Below, piece after piece: positions 23,296 through 32,354 of a stretch of DNA of 64,000 nt. A program made the position numbers and the translations under genes. The DNA comes from Aliiglaciecola sp. M165 (GTDB taxonomy: Bacteria > Pseudomonadota > Gammaproteobacteria > Enterobacterales > Alteromonadaceae), in NCBI RefSeq assembly GCF_007197995.1, contig NZ_VKKH01000001.1, forward strand, positions 1-64,000, written 5' to 3'. Numbering within the stretch: the stretch's first letter is position 1; the number at the start of each line of letters is the position of its first letter. The notes under the pieces are model-generated. The model did no database searches and was not told the DNA's origin. It saw nothing but the letters and a program-made list of their open reading frames with translations.

Positions 23296-23325
23296 GGCGC
23301 CAATTCTTGTTGGCGCCTTTTTTAT
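23296..23325 (+). terminator. Rho-independent terminator of the M13 peptidase gene
   Basis: A perfect 8-bp stem (GGCGCCAA / TTGGCGCC, 6-nt loop; 23296-23317) followed by TTTTTTATTTC. It lies 40 bp past the peptidase stop and overlaps the end of the convergent gene. Confidence 0.9.
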
Positions 23326-24206
23326 TTCAATCCAAAATCTTTTGGTTGGAACCAGTATCTCTCGTTTGAATAGTCGGTGCCTTCTGACAGGATGACATTT
23401 TTAACTGATATGGCTCTGACATCTGCCTCTTTACCAAGTGGGAAGACATCTCGCGTCAATTCATGAGTTTGCATGTGCAATTGAAACTCGCCACTGTCGA
23501 TCATCATATCAAGTCCTTTTTCGATCCAACTAGCAAGTTCAGCGTTTTCTAAACTAGTAAAAAAATACACCGCAAACGGATAATGTAACATGATCCCCCG
23601 ATAACTTAACAATGTGGGATATTGTTCGGCTCTAAGTTGAAGTTCTTTTTGGTGATCATGATAACCACGAGGAAAAAAATCACATCGGCCCGCAGCGAGC
23701 ATTTTGTATATATTTTCTAATGCTGGAGTCGTGGCTACTTTTATCTGAGCGTTGCGTAAAATTAATGTATCTGGCCACCCGGTTCCTTGGCATGCCGTGA
23801 GCTCTCTGAGTTGCTCGATGGTGTTAATGCGTGCAAATTTTCCAATATCTTGTTTTCTAATCACAAACTTTCGAAAGCCAATCAAGCCTCTGGTTGTTGG
23901 GATCGGAACCGCGCGTAATTGCTGCTCTTTGCTGTAATCTGTGCCCATCCAAAACACATCAAGATTTTCCCCCTTAATGAGTTCTCGGGTCGCTCTGCCC
24001 TCATGCATGTCCACTTCTGCGACAAAACTAGCGGTATGCTCACCTTCGCTTCCACGTTCGATCGCTGCTGCCAGTAGTCTAGTATGGTAGTCATATGAAA
24101 TATCGTGCTGAGATCTTGCTAGGGGAATTTTTAAAGTTAATATTTCGGCCGAGCAGGTCCATCCAATGCAACACATTAGCATAGTGACGAATATGTTCCT
24201 GCCCAT
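23322..24206 (-). CDS. Orphan periplasmic solute-binding-like protein
   Basis: 294 residues from the ATG at 24204-24206, preceded by TAGGA at a good distance; the open frame extends 16 codons further. The signal peptide MGRNIFVTMLMCCIGWTCSA is followed by a mature part that resembles family 3 solute-binding folds (VFWMGTD, LRELTACQGTGWPDT, LLSYRGIMLHYPFAVYF). No transporter genes are adjacent. Ligand and role are unknown. It is convergent with the M13 gene and divergent from the Pho-box lipoprotein. Confidence 0.6.
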   Translation of the reverse strand: MGRNIFVTMLMCCIGWTCSAEILTLKIPLARSQHDISYDYHTRLLAAAIERGSEGEHTASFVAEVDMHEGRATRELIKGENLDVFWMGTDYSKEQQLRAVPIPTTRGLIGFRKFVIRKQDIGKFARINTIEQLRELTACQGTGWPDTLILRNAQIKVATTPALENIYKMLAAGRCDFFPRGYHDHQKELQLRAEQYPTLLSYRGIMLHYPFAVYFFTSLENAELASWIEKGLDMMIDSGEFQLHMQTHELTRDVFPLGKEADVRAISVKNVILSEGTDYSNERYWFQPKDFGLK

Positions 24207-24397
24207 AAAGCATCCTAAAAACCAGAGAATCAATTCTAAGCCCATTATAGTCAAGAATTTTAAAAGGTCCGTATGCGCATTACCGATATCGTTGTAGTTC
24301 GTATACCCGAAAGATGTGGAACAGCATCAGTGTAGTTTTGGTTCGCAGCAGCCGTTAGCCTAAAAAATAGAACTGCATCAATATTAAACTTTTGTGA

Positions 24398-24426
24398 CGA
24401 TTATCTTACTGTAACAAGTTTGTCAT
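24398..24426 (+). promoter_or_regulatory. Candidate PhoB box upstream of the duplicated lipoprotein gene
   Basis: CTGTAAC (24409-24415), 4 nt, then TTGTCAT (24420-24426), an 11-bp direct repeat matching CTGTCAT with 4-bp AT-rich spacers. A weaker unit CGATTAT occupies 24398-24404 in phase. The two main units match the E. coli PhoB-box consensus at about 14 of 18 positions. It lies 66 bp upstream of the start codon. PhoB binding is inference. Confidence 0.55.
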
Positions 24427-24491
24427 TTTTGTTAGTTACTTTGCTCGCGTTTTTAAATCCAATAATCATAAAATCGCATGTGGAGAGCACG

Positions 24492-27224
24492 ATGGAACTC
24501 AAAAATGTTTTTAGGGCAAGCGCTGTAGCTACGGCCATTGCACTAGCAGGTTGTGGCGGTGATATTAATATCACAGAAGGCAATATTGACAATAGTCAGA
24601 CAATCAATAACCCACCCACTCAAACTCCAACGCCTACTCCAACACCAAGCGAACCACTCCCAGGCGAGTTCAGTTCTTCGTTAACTCAAGCGGTTACCCA
24701 AGCCTTGGGTCGCAGTGTCACGGTACAGGTTTTATCTGGCACAATCACTGAAGACACGACACTAACAACAGACGCCTTTTACGCATTGTCAGGTTCGGTA
24801 TTTGTCGGCGGTGACAATGAGAATTCAGCAGTTTTGACCGTTGAACCCGGTGTTGTGATATTTGGTCAAAGTGGCAGTGATGCAATGGTTGTGAGTCGTG
24901 GTTCCAGATTAGAAGCGGCTGGTACTGCTTCTCAGCCAATCATAATGACATCTTTGCAAGATGTGGTTGGCGAGCCAATTTCTCCTGGACAATGGGGCGG
25001 TTTGGTACTCCTTGGCAATGCGCCCAGCAACAAATGTCCGACAGACGGTACACCTTGTGCTCGCGAAGTTGAGGGCGTAGCTGACGCTTTCTACGGCGGT
25101 ACGGACACAGAAGACAACTCGGGCACACTGCAATACGTTGTAGTAAAAAACTCTGGATTTGAAGTCGAACCAGGTAACGAATTAAATGGCATTACCTTCG
25201 GTGGTGTAGGTTCTGGCACTACAGTTGATCATATCCAGGTTCACAACAGTTCTGATGATGGCGTGGAGTTTTTTGGCGGCAATGTTGACGTCAAATACCT
25301 GGTGCTAACCAACAACCAAGACGATAGTATTGACTGGGACCACGGCTACCAAGGTCGTATGCAGCACATTTATGTGCAACACAATCCGAACGCTTCTGAT
25401 GCAAACCGCATCATCGAAGCAGACAACGATGGAAGCAACTTGGATGCTAGCCCTAAATCAAACCCGACCCTAGTTAACATGACTGCAATAGGTAATAACT
25501 TTGCTGCAGACGAAGATCCGTCTGAAGGGATTTACCTGCGTGAAGGTACCGGTGGTCAGTTTTACAATATTGTCGTCACTGGTCCATCTGAAATGGGTGA
25601 ATGTTTCGAAGTAGAGGGTAATGCTGTTTCTCAAGCTAACTTGGGGGACGGAACCATTTTAATGGAAAACTCCGCTTTCGCCTGTACCAATGAAGAAAAC
25701 TTCAAAAACGGCGACACCGATGTCGATTTGGAAGCATGGTTCTTAGGCCAGACAGGTAACTTTATCAGCGACGCCCCTATGATTATGTCTAATGGACAAC
25801 CCATGGCGGGCTCTCCATTACTGGGCGCAGGTCAAGATACGTCTAATACGGTAGATGGATTCTTCGATGCAACAAATTATGTAGGTGCTTTCGATGGTTC
25901 TTCTGATTGGCGAGAAGGCTGGGCATTTGGCTACGGTGGTGGCGAAGTGACCGCGCAAGCAGAACAAGTAGGCTGCCCTACTGGCACTTCTTCGATTTTG
26001 TCTGTCGATGGATCCACAACTACCTGTGAAATTCCTGCCGGCACTATCACAGCCGATACTACATTAACTGCTGGCAATATATACGCCCTATCGGGTGTAA
26101 CCTTCGTCGGCGGCGACAATGAAAACAGCGCAACCTTAACTATTGAGCCAGGTGTCACTATTTATGGTCGCAGCGCTAGCGATGCGTTGGTTGTAAGCCG
26201 AGGTTCACAAATTATGGCAGAAGGTACTGCCGCGGCACCCATCACATTTACATCCACTCAAGATGTTACAGGTGAAGCAACCGGCCCAGGTCAATGGGGC
26301 GGCGTAGTGTTGTTGGGCAATGCTCAAAGCAACAAATGCCCGACAGACGGTACACCGTGCGCACGTGAAGTTGAAGGTGTCTCTGGTGCGTTTTATGGCG
26401 GCACAAACGATGAAGACAACTCAGGTGTGCTTCGCTACGTAGTCGTCAAACATGGCGGATTTGAAGTCGAGCCAGGCAATGAATTAAACGGTATCACATT
26501 TGGTGGTGTTGGCTCAGGGACAACCGTTGAATACATTCAAGTTCACCAGAACTCAGACGATGGAATCGAATTCTTCGGTGGTACGGTTAACTTAAAATAT
26601 GTCGTCCTAACGGCCAACCAGGATGACAGTGTCGATTGGGATCACGGCTATCGCGGCAAGATGCAGTATGTATTGGTTCAACACGCTAACGACGACAGCG
26701 ATGCGAACCGCCTAATTGAAGCCGACAATGATGGAAGCAACCTGGCTGCAGAGCCAAAATCTAATCCGACAATTGCAAACTTCACTGGTATTGGAAATAA
26801 CTTCAATCCAGAAGACGACCCGTCTGAAGGTATCTACTTACGTGAAGGTACAGGCGCGCAATTGTATAACCTGATTGTTACCGGCCCGGCATTGATGGGT
26901 GAGTGTTTTGAAGTAGAAGGTAATGCAGTGTCTCAAGCAAACCTTGGTGATGGCACCATCTCCATGACCAACGCCGTATTTGCATGTGAAAACAGCGAAA
27001 ACTTTAAAAACGCTGACGGCGACGTTGACCTTGAAGCATGGTTCCTCGGACAAAACGGCAACTCAATTGCTGCAAATCGTGCAGCGGTATTGAATGGCAT
27101 CTTCACAACGACGGATGCTGCGGCCCGTGACTTCACTGGCGATACATTCTTCGACAACGTTGATTTCATTGGAGCGGTTGAAGAAGGCAATGACTGGACT
27201 GCTGGCTGGACTGTAGGTCTGTAA
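24492..27224 (+). CDS. Large duplicated surface lipoprotein, predicted beta-helix
   Basis: 910 residues from the ATG at 24492, which has GGAG upstream and begins a lipoprotein signal with lipobox LAGC (Cys near residue 18). A Thr/Pro-rich linker (TPTPTPTPSEP) follows. The rest is two homologous halves of about 400 residues (about 83-500 and 517-910), each with FVGGDNENSA-LT-EPGV, GQWGG-VLLGNA-SNKCPTDGTPCAREVEGV, DDG-EFFGG, a DWDHGY motif and GECFEVEGNAVSQANLGDGT. Repeated Gly/Asn turns and short strands suggest a right-handed beta-helix; conserved Cys and Asp-rich motifs may bind a metal or ligand. Enzymatic activity is unknown. The downstream TonB-dependent receptor suggests a receptor-lipoprotein pair at the outer membrane. 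Confidence 0.7.
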   Translation: MELKNVFRASAVATAIALAGCGGDINITEGNIDNSQTINNPPTQTPTPTPTPSEPLPGEFSSSLTQAVTQALGRSVTVQVLSGTITEDTTLTTDAFYALSGSVFVGGDNENSAVLTVEPGVVIFGQSGSDAMVVSRGSRLEAAGTASQPIIMTSLQDVVGEPISPGQWGGLVLLGNAPSNKCPTDGTPCAREVEGVADAFYGGTDTEDNSGTLQYVVVKNSGFEVEPGNELNGITFGGVGSGTTVDHIQVHNSSDDGVEFFGGNVDVKYLVLTNNQDDSIDWDHGYQGRMQHIYVQHNPNASDANRIIEADNDGSNLDASPKSNPTLVNMTAIGNNFAADEDPSEGIYLREGTGGQFYNIVVTGPSEMGECFEVEGNAVSQANLGDGTILMENSAFACTNEENFKNGDTDVDLEAWFLGQTGNFISDAPMIMSNGQPMAGSPLLGAGQDTSNTVDGFFDATNYVGAFDGSSDWREGWAFGYGGGEVTAQAEQVGCPTGTSSILSVDGSTTTCEIPAGTITADTTLTAGNIYALSGVTFVGGDNENSATLTIEPGVTIYGRSASDALVVSRGSQIMAEGTAAAPITFTSTQDVTGEATGPGQWGGVVLLGNAQSNKCPTDGTPCAREVEGVSGAFYGGTNDEDNSGVLRYVVVKHGGFEVEPGNELNGITFGGVGSGTTVEYIQVHQNSDDGIEFFGGTVNLKYVVLTANQDDSVDWDHGYRGKMQYVLVQHANDDSDANRLIEADNDGSNLAAEPKSNPTIANFTGIGNNFNPEDDPSEGIYLREGTGAQLYNLIVTGPALMGECFEVEGNAVSQANLGDGTISMTNAVFACENSENFKNADGDVDLEAWFLGQNGNSIAANRAAVLNGIFTTTDAAARDFTGDTFFDNVDFIGAVEEGNDWTAGWTVGL
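24738..27214 (+). repeat. Tandem intragenic duplication in the lipoprotein gene
   Basis: Two in-frame copies beginning near 24738 and 26039 (period about 1.3 kb, about 434 residues). Protein identity is high throughout, and blocks such as SNKCPTDGTPCAREVEGV and GNAVSQANLGDGTI are identical or nearly so, while many third codon positions differ. That points to an old duplication kept under protein-level selection rather than a fresh one. Confidence 0.85.
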
Positions 27225-27248
27225 AGACTTGCAATGATGGAGCCAGAG

Positions 27249-27283
27249 CAAAGTGCGTTGGGTGTCCAACGCACTTTGTTTTA
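27249..27283 (+). terminator. Rho-independent terminator after the lipoprotein gene
   Basis: A perfect 13-bp stem (CAAAGTGCGTTGG / CCAACGCACTTTG, 4-nt loop; 27249-27278) followed by TTTTATC, 24 bp after the stop. It separates the lipoprotein transcript from the receptor gene, so the receptor needs readthrough or its own promoter. Confidence 0.85.
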
Positions 27284-27301
27284 TCAGACAGTTATTTGTT
27301 A

Positions 27302-27328
27302 AAAGGTCCAAGCAAACCCAGGACCTTT
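27302..27328 (+). other. Hairpin in the leader of the receptor gene
   Basis: An 8-bp inverted repeat (AAAGGTCC / GGACCTTT) with an 11-nt A/C-rich loop, 25 bp upstream of the receptor ATG and 16 bp before its Shine-Dalgarno (GAGG). No T-run follows, so it is not a typical terminator. It could be an operator or a leader structure; nothing decides between these. Confidence 0.4.
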
Positions 27329-27353
27329 AATAAGCATTCTAATGAGGTTAAAA

Positions 27354-30020
27354 ATGAATAAGCTAGCCAAAAGGTTTTCTGTTGCAAACCTGTCCTTGGC
27401 AATTATTGCAGGGTTGAGCGCACAATCATCATATGTTTTGGCTCAACAAACAGGTGAAGAAGAAAACGTCATTGAAGAGGTCGTCGCTACCGGCACGCGT
27501 TTGAAAGGGACAGCTACGGCGGTACTTCAAGAAAGAAAAGAACAAGCGTTTGTCGCTGACATCCTTGGCGCCGACCAAATATCCAGAACGGGAGACAGCG
27601 ATGCCGCCTCGGCACTGCGCAGGGTAACAGGTTTAACCTTGGTTGATGGCAAATTCATCTACGTGCGCGGCTTGGGAGAGCGATATTCAAGTACGCAATT
27701 AAACGGCATGACTGTACCAAGTCCCGATCCAACCCGCAGTGTCATCCCGTTGGATTTGTTTCCAGCTGAGATTATAGAAAGCTTGTCTGTTCAAAAAGCC
27801 TACTCACCTTCTATGCCTGCTTCATTTGGTGGCGGAAATGTCGATATTCGTCTGAAAACCATTCCAAATGATTTTTTATTCAAGGTTTCGGGAGGACTTG
27901 GAGTCAATAGCAACAACTTTGATGATGGCTGGCACTATGACGGCGGAAGTGACGATTTTTATGGAAGAGACGATGGAACGCGCGAAATGCCAAGTGCACT
28001 GCGCGACGTGTTTGATCGACAACTGACCATCGAGCAGTTAACTATCGCACAACAGCAAGAAGTGGCCCTTGGCTTGAATAGAAATTACGACCCAATCAAA
28101 GAGGCAGTTGATCCCGATGTGAGCTTCGACATTTCGGTGGGAGACTACTACGACATTAACAATGATTGGCGAGTAGGATTTCTAGCGACGCTTGGCTATG
28201 ACAATTCGTGGCAAGTGTCTGACGAGTTTCAAGGCAACCAATTTAGCTCAGATGGCGAAGGTGGATGGACTTTGCAGTCTGGTTGGCCAGTGGGCGAATC
28301 CAATGAGCATTCTGTCCAATGGTCTGGGTTATTAAATTTGGGTCTGAAATATACCAACTACCACAATATCGACGTAAGCTTGCTAACGCTAAACGATACA
28401 CGTGACCAGATCCGTGAACGTTATGGTTTTAATGCCAATACCAGTACCGACGAAGGTCAGTTTATCCGTTCTTACGATCTATTGTACGAAGAACGCCATA
28501 TGCGTACTGGGCAAATAAAGGGCTCTCACACTCTGCCAGATTTGTGGTTTATGGGCGTCGATTGGAAATATTCTGAATCTCGCAGTTTCCGTCGAGCGCC
28601 GGGCAATATTACCACTGGGTTTTCTTTCCTTGATGCTGATGGAGATCGTATATTTGACCGAGGTGTTGAATCAATCTCCTTAATCAGAGGGCGTACAGGC
28701 CAAGCAGACTATACCTTCCAGCGTTTAGACGATATTGTCAAGAATTGGGGGGGCAATGTTTCATTACCTGTGTCAGTGGAGAAGTGGGATTTCGAATTTA
28801 AAGCCGGCGTCGATTTTGTGCAAAAAGCGCGAGTGGGTGAAAACCGTGCCATTGGTTTTCTAACCAACAGTTTTACAGCTGAGGAACTCGCTGGGTTTAA
28901 TCTCAATGACATACTTACCGACGAATTGATCTCTGGTTTTGAAAGCAACCTTAACCAAAATTTACTGCGCCAATCTGCTGCACCAGGAGATGATTACACC
29001 TCAGCACAAATTACCGATGCAGCGTATTTTGAATTTGATGCTTTTTTCAATAATCAGTGGCGGTTATCCGGTGGTGTAAGATGGGAAGAGTTCAAACAAG
29101 CGATTTTGGACTCCAGTTCGCGTAACAGCAATAACCCGCCAGAGCGTAATTTTGAAGATCTCACATTTCAAGAGGACGATTTTTATCCTGCGTTAGCATT
29201 CACCTATATCCCTGATGACAGTATGCAATACCGTTTCAGTTATGCAGAAACGGTGGTTCGCCCAGACTTGAGGGAAATTTCTGATGCCCTTTACATCGAC
29301 CCACTTACAGAATTCCCTATTCGAGGAACGCCAGGTTTAAGGCCTACAAGTATCAAACATTACGACTTTCGTTGGGAGTGGTATCTTGATCAAGGCGACA
29401 ACTTATCCGTCGCACTGTTCTACAAAGATATGCTTGACCCAATTGAGGGATTCCAGACAGAGCAAGGTGATTCCGCTCCTCGGACAAGGATTGCTAACGG
29501 TGAAAGCGCAGAGGTATATGGTATAGAAGTTGAATTTCTTAAAAGTTTAGGCTTTTTGGGGAACGATTATACAAGTACTTGGAATGATTTGTTTTTCTCT
29601 GGAAACGTCACCTTAAGTGATTCGGAAACCACCTTTGATCGTGAAAAAATCACTGAACAAACTGGAGTTAACCCGGATTTTGTTAATGATGTAAGGCGTT
29701 TGACCGGTCACTCTGAATACGTAGTAAATATGCAACTGGGTTACGATGCGCCGAATGGTGAGCATTCTGCGACCTTGGTTTACAACGTGTTTGGAGAGCG
29801 CATCATTATCCCTGGAATAGGGTTACAAGACGACGCATTTGAACAGCCGTTTCATTCGTTGGATTTTGTTTATACCTACTATCCAAACTTTAACAGCACG
29901 GTGAAATTTAAGTTAGACAATATCCTTGATCAAACCAAAGAAATTGAGTTTGAAGGTGTATTGATTCGCTCAGAAACCCGAGGGATTGGTGCAAGCCTAA
30001 GTTACTCCTACGAGTTCTAG
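27354..30020 (+). CDS. TonB-dependent outer-membrane receptor
   Basis: 888 residues from the ATG at 27354, which has GAGG six bases upstream (an ATG at 27342 overlaps that site). The signal peptide ends near LAQQ. The TonB-box region ENVIEEVVATGTRL is followed by a plug domain (IYVRGLGERYSSTQLNGM, then a Gly-rich FGGGNVDI) and a long 22-strand barrel ending in the aromatic SYSYEF. The ligand is not predictable. It sits between the duplicated lipoprotein and a dedicated TonB2 operon, all on the same strand, so the three are likely functional partners. Confidence 0.92.
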   Translation: MNKLAKRFSVANLSLAIIAGLSAQSSYVLAQQTGEEENVIEEVVATGTRLKGTATAVLQERKEQAFVADILGADQISRTGDSDAASALRRVTGLTLVDGKFIYVRGLGERYSSTQLNGMTVPSPDPTRSVIPLDLFPAEIIESLSVQKAYSPSMPASFGGGNVDIRLKTIPNDFLFKVSGGLGVNSNNFDDGWHYDGGSDDFYGRDDGTREMPSALRDVFDRQLTIEQLTIAQQQEVALGLNRNYDPIKEAVDPDVSFDISVGDYYDINNDWRVGFLATLGYDNSWQVSDEFQGNQFSSDGEGGWTLQSGWPVGESNEHSVQWSGLLNLGLKYTNYHNIDVSLLTLNDTRDQIRERYGFNANTSTDEGQFIRSYDLLYEERHMRTGQIKGSHTLPDLWFMGVDWKYSESRSFRRAPGNITTGFSFLDADGDRIFDRGVESISLIRGRTGQADYTFQRLDDIVKNWGGNVSLPVSVEKWDFEFKAGVDFVQKARVGENRAIGFLTNSFTAEELAGFNLNDILTDELISGFESNLNQNLLRQSAAPGDDYTSAQITDAAYFEFDAFFNNQWRLSGGVRWEEFKQAILDSSSRNSNNPPERNFEDLTFQEDDFYPALAFTYIPDDSMQYRFSYAETVVRPDLREISDALYIDPLTEFPIRGTPGLRPTSIKHYDFRWEWYLDQGDNLSVALFYKDMLDPIEGFQTEQGDSAPRTRIANGESAEVYGIEVEFLKSLGFLGNDYTSTWNDLFFSGNVTLSDSETTFDREKITEQTGVNPDFVNDVRRLTGHSEYVVNMQLGYDAPNGEHSATLVYNVFGERIIIPGIGLQDDAFEQPFHSLDFVYTYYPNFNSTVKFKLDNILDQTKEIEFEGVLIRSETRGIGASLSYSYEF

Positions 30021-30044
30021 GCTATTCGCACGCCCCATAAAGCA

Positions 30045-30075
30045 CCAGAGCCGCCTTTGCGGCTCTGGCTCTTTT
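30045..30075 (+). terminator. Rho-independent terminator of the receptor gene
   Basis: A perfect 10-bp stem (CCAGAGCCGC / GCGGCTCTGG, 4-nt loop; 30045-30068) followed by CTCTTTTAG, 24 bp after the stop. Confidence 0.85.
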
Positions 30076-30087
30076 AGTGTTGCAGTA

Positions 30088-30116
30088 TTGTCATGTTTCT
30101 GCAATCAAACTGTCAT
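30088..30116 (+). promoter_or_regulatory. Candidate PhoB box upstream of the TonB2 operon
   Basis: Three units in exact 11-bp phase: TTGTCAT (30088-30094), CTGCAAT (30099-30105) and CTGTCAT (30110-30116), with A/T-rich 4-bp spacers (GTTT, CAAA). The last unit is a perfect half-site of the CTGTCAT consensus. A CATTAT -10-like hexamer lies at 30123-30128, the usual arrangement where PhoB replaces the -35. It is 78 bp upstream of the DUF3450 start. Confidence 0.6.
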
Positions 30117-30193
30117 ACAAGGTCATTATCCTGCACGCAACTTTGAAAGGCGGCTATGTGTCAGCCTCAATTCGAGAGTCAGGACCTAATTGT

Positions 30194-30961
30194 ATGAAGT
30201 TTTTTAGACAAGCAGCTGTAGCAGTAACAGTGGGCACTTTGCTTACCTCCACACTCTCAGCCCAGGAAGATAAAGATTTAAGGCCCGTGGTCAACGCTGC
30301 CGCTGAAATTAATCAGTCAGCAGAGCAATCACAGACAAAAATCAATCAAATAACCGACCAGATTGAAGACAAACTTCAACAATTTAAAACCCTCAATAAA
30401 GAAACTGATGGCTTGCGCGTTTACAACGAACAACTGCGCAAACAAATCGCCAATCAGCAACAAGAGATGCGTGACATAAACAGCGCTATCGACGAAGTCA
30501 GCGTGGTGGAGCGCCAAATAACGCCGTTAATGCTGAAGATGATTGCTGGGCTCGAACAATTCATCACATTGGATGTGCCGTTTTTACCTGAAGAACGGGC
30601 CCAACGTGTCGCAGATTTAAAAGAAATGATGGACCGAGCTGACGTTGCACCCTCAGAAAAGTTTCGCCGTGTGATGGAAGCCTATCAAGTGGAAATGGAC
30701 TACGGACGAACGTTGGAGGCCTATGCAGGCTTGCATACGATTGAAGGCCAAGAACGCAATGTTGATTTTCTTAGAATTGGTCGAACAGCGCTTATTTACC
30801 AAACACGCGATGGTAGCTTACAAGGCAATTGGAATAAAACGACTGGTCAATGGGAAGTATTGCCTAGCAGCTATCGTTCTCAAGTCACTAAAGGGCTGAG
30901 AATGGCTAAAAAGCAAATGGCGCCAGACCTGCTAATGCTACCTATTGCGATGACAGAGTGA
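30194..30961 (+). CDS. DUF3450 periplasmic coiled-coil protein of the TonB2 system
   Basis: 255 residues from the ATG at 30194 (MKFFRQAAVAVTVGTLLTSTLSAQ signal peptide; the open frame extends further upstream). After the signal, about residues 30-105 form a Gln/Glu/Lys-rich coiled coil, then a conserved C-terminal part ending in a DGSLQGNWNKTTGQWEVLPSSY-like region. In Vibrio the homologue is the first gene of the TonB2 cluster, ahead of ttpC. It is probably an accessory that links the energising complex to its clients; the exact role is unknown. Confidence 0.85.
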   Translation: MKFFRQAAVAVTVGTLLTSTLSAQEDKDLRPVVNAAAEINQSAEQSQTKINQITDQIEDKLQQFKTLNKETDGLRVYNEQLRKQIANQQQEMRDINSAIDEVSVVERQITPLMLKMIAGLEQFITLDVPFLPEERAQRVADLKEMMDRADVAPSEKFRRVMEAYQVEMDYGRTLEAYAGLHTIEGQERNVDFLRIGRTALIYQTRDGSLQGNWNKTTGQWEVLPSSYRSQVTKGLRMAKKQMAPDLLMLPIAMTE

Positions 30962-30965
30962 TTAA

Positions 30966-32348
30966 GTGAATAAAATGATGAACAAACTAACCCAACTAAT
31001 TTTTGTATTTGTCACGTCAATCGCCATGACGTCTAATCTTGTTGCTCAAGAAAAGGCACTGGATCTAGATGCTTTGTTAAAGCAGCTTGAGCAAGGCCAG
31101 TTTCAGCAAAATCAGCAAAATGTCGAACGTGAACGTGAATTTGCACAAAAGCGCTCAGAACAAGACCAAATGCTTCGTGATGCCTCAAGACAAAGAGACA
31201 ATGAATTAGCCTTGTCTTCGCAACTTGAAACTCAATACGAAGAAAACGAATTTAAAATTGCTGATCTCAAATCTGCGGTGGATACCCGGTTAGGTTCGCT
31301 TAAAGAGTTATTTGGCGCGCTACAGCAAACTGCAGGTGATACCAAAAACAAGTTTTTCGGTTCGGTAGTGTCGGCACAAATCCCAGGTCGCGCTCAGTTT
31401 CTAGATGAACTCGCTCAATCAATGGGTAAAAGCAGCAAGCTTGCCTCGATTGAAGAAATCGAGCGAGTTTGGTTTGAATTGCAACGTGAAATGACCGAAT
31501 CGGGCAAAGTAACCCGATTCACCACAGATGTTGTTGAAGCTGGTGGCGCAAAAGTAAACAAAGAAGTTGTTCGCGTCGGGTCTTTTGCACTTATCGCCGA
31601 TGGCAAGTACCTTGATTACGAAGGTGCAACGAACTCTGTGTTTGAATTGGTTAGACAACCAGCGGATCGCTTTACAAATAGTGCCGCAAATTTGCAAAAC
31701 TCAAGCGGCGATGTCATTCAATTTGGTCTTGATCCAACGGGCGGTACTATTATGCGTTTGTTGGTTAACGCACCGAATCTTGAAGAGCGCATCCATCAAG
31801 GTGATCTTGTTGGCTATATAATCATAGCTGTCGGCGCAATAGGGATCTTTGTCGCTGTGTGGCGCTTTATCGTGCTCACGAGTGTGAGCAATAAAGTTAG
31901 ACGCCAACTGAAATCCGATACTTTTAAAGATGACAATCCGCTCGGCCGAGTGATGCTGGTGAAGGACAAGTATCCACATGCAGATACCGAAGCACTGGAA
32001 TTGCATCTGACAGAAGCTATTTTGGGCGAAGTGCCTAAGTTGGGTCGCTTCTTAACCTTGGTCAAAATGATTGCGGTCGTAGCGCCATTGGGCGGGTTGC
32101 TTGGAACGGTAACCGGAATGATCGTGACCTTCCAACAAATAACCTTATTTGGTACAGGCGACCCTAAAATCATGGCGGGTGGCATATCCTCCGCGCTGAT
32201 TACCACTGTTTTGGGATTGGTTGTTGCTATCCCCACTACCTTGATGTTCGCACTGCTTAATACACAAAGTAAAAACATTATTTATATCTTGCAGGAACAA
32301 GCCGCAGGGGTCATTGCCGAGCGTGCCGAAAGGTTAGAGAAGGCATAA
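30966..32348 (+). CDS. ttpC: TtpC-like long MotA/TolQ/ExbB-family protein
   Basis: 460 residues from a GTG at 30966, 4 bp after the upstream stop; ATGs at 30975 and 30978 are equally possible. The signal/anchor ends near VAQ, then comes a periplasmic coiled-coil domain (about 25-120) and a linker. A C-terminal ExbB-like three-helix proton-channel region (about 285-450) carries PLGGLLGTVTGMIVTF. In Vibrio TtpC is required for TonB2-dependent transport and joins ExbB2-ExbD2-TonB2. It sits where expected, between DUF3450 and ExbB. Confidence 0.88.
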   Translation: MNKMMNKLTQLIFVFVTSIAMTSNLVAQEKALDLDALLKQLEQGQFQQNQQNVEREREFAQKRSEQDQMLRDASRQRDNELALSSQLETQYEENEFKIADLKSAVDTRLGSLKELFGALQQTAGDTKNKFFGSVVSAQIPGRAQFLDELAQSMGKSSKLASIEEIERVWFELQREMTESGKVTRFTTDVVEAGGAKVNKEVVRVGSFALIADGKYLDYEGATNSVFELVRQPADRFTNSAANLQNSSGDVIQFGLDPTGGTIMRLLVNAPNLEERIHQGDLVGYIIIAVGAIGIFVAVWRFIVLTSVSNKVRRQLKSDTFKDDNPLGRVMLVKDKYPHADTEALELHLTEAILGEVPKLGRFLTLVKMIAVVAPLGGLLGTVTGMIVTFQQITLFGTGDPKIMAGGISSALITTVLGLVVAIPTTLMFALLNTQSKNIIYILQEQAAGVIAERAERLEKA

Positions 32349-32354
32349 CCAATC

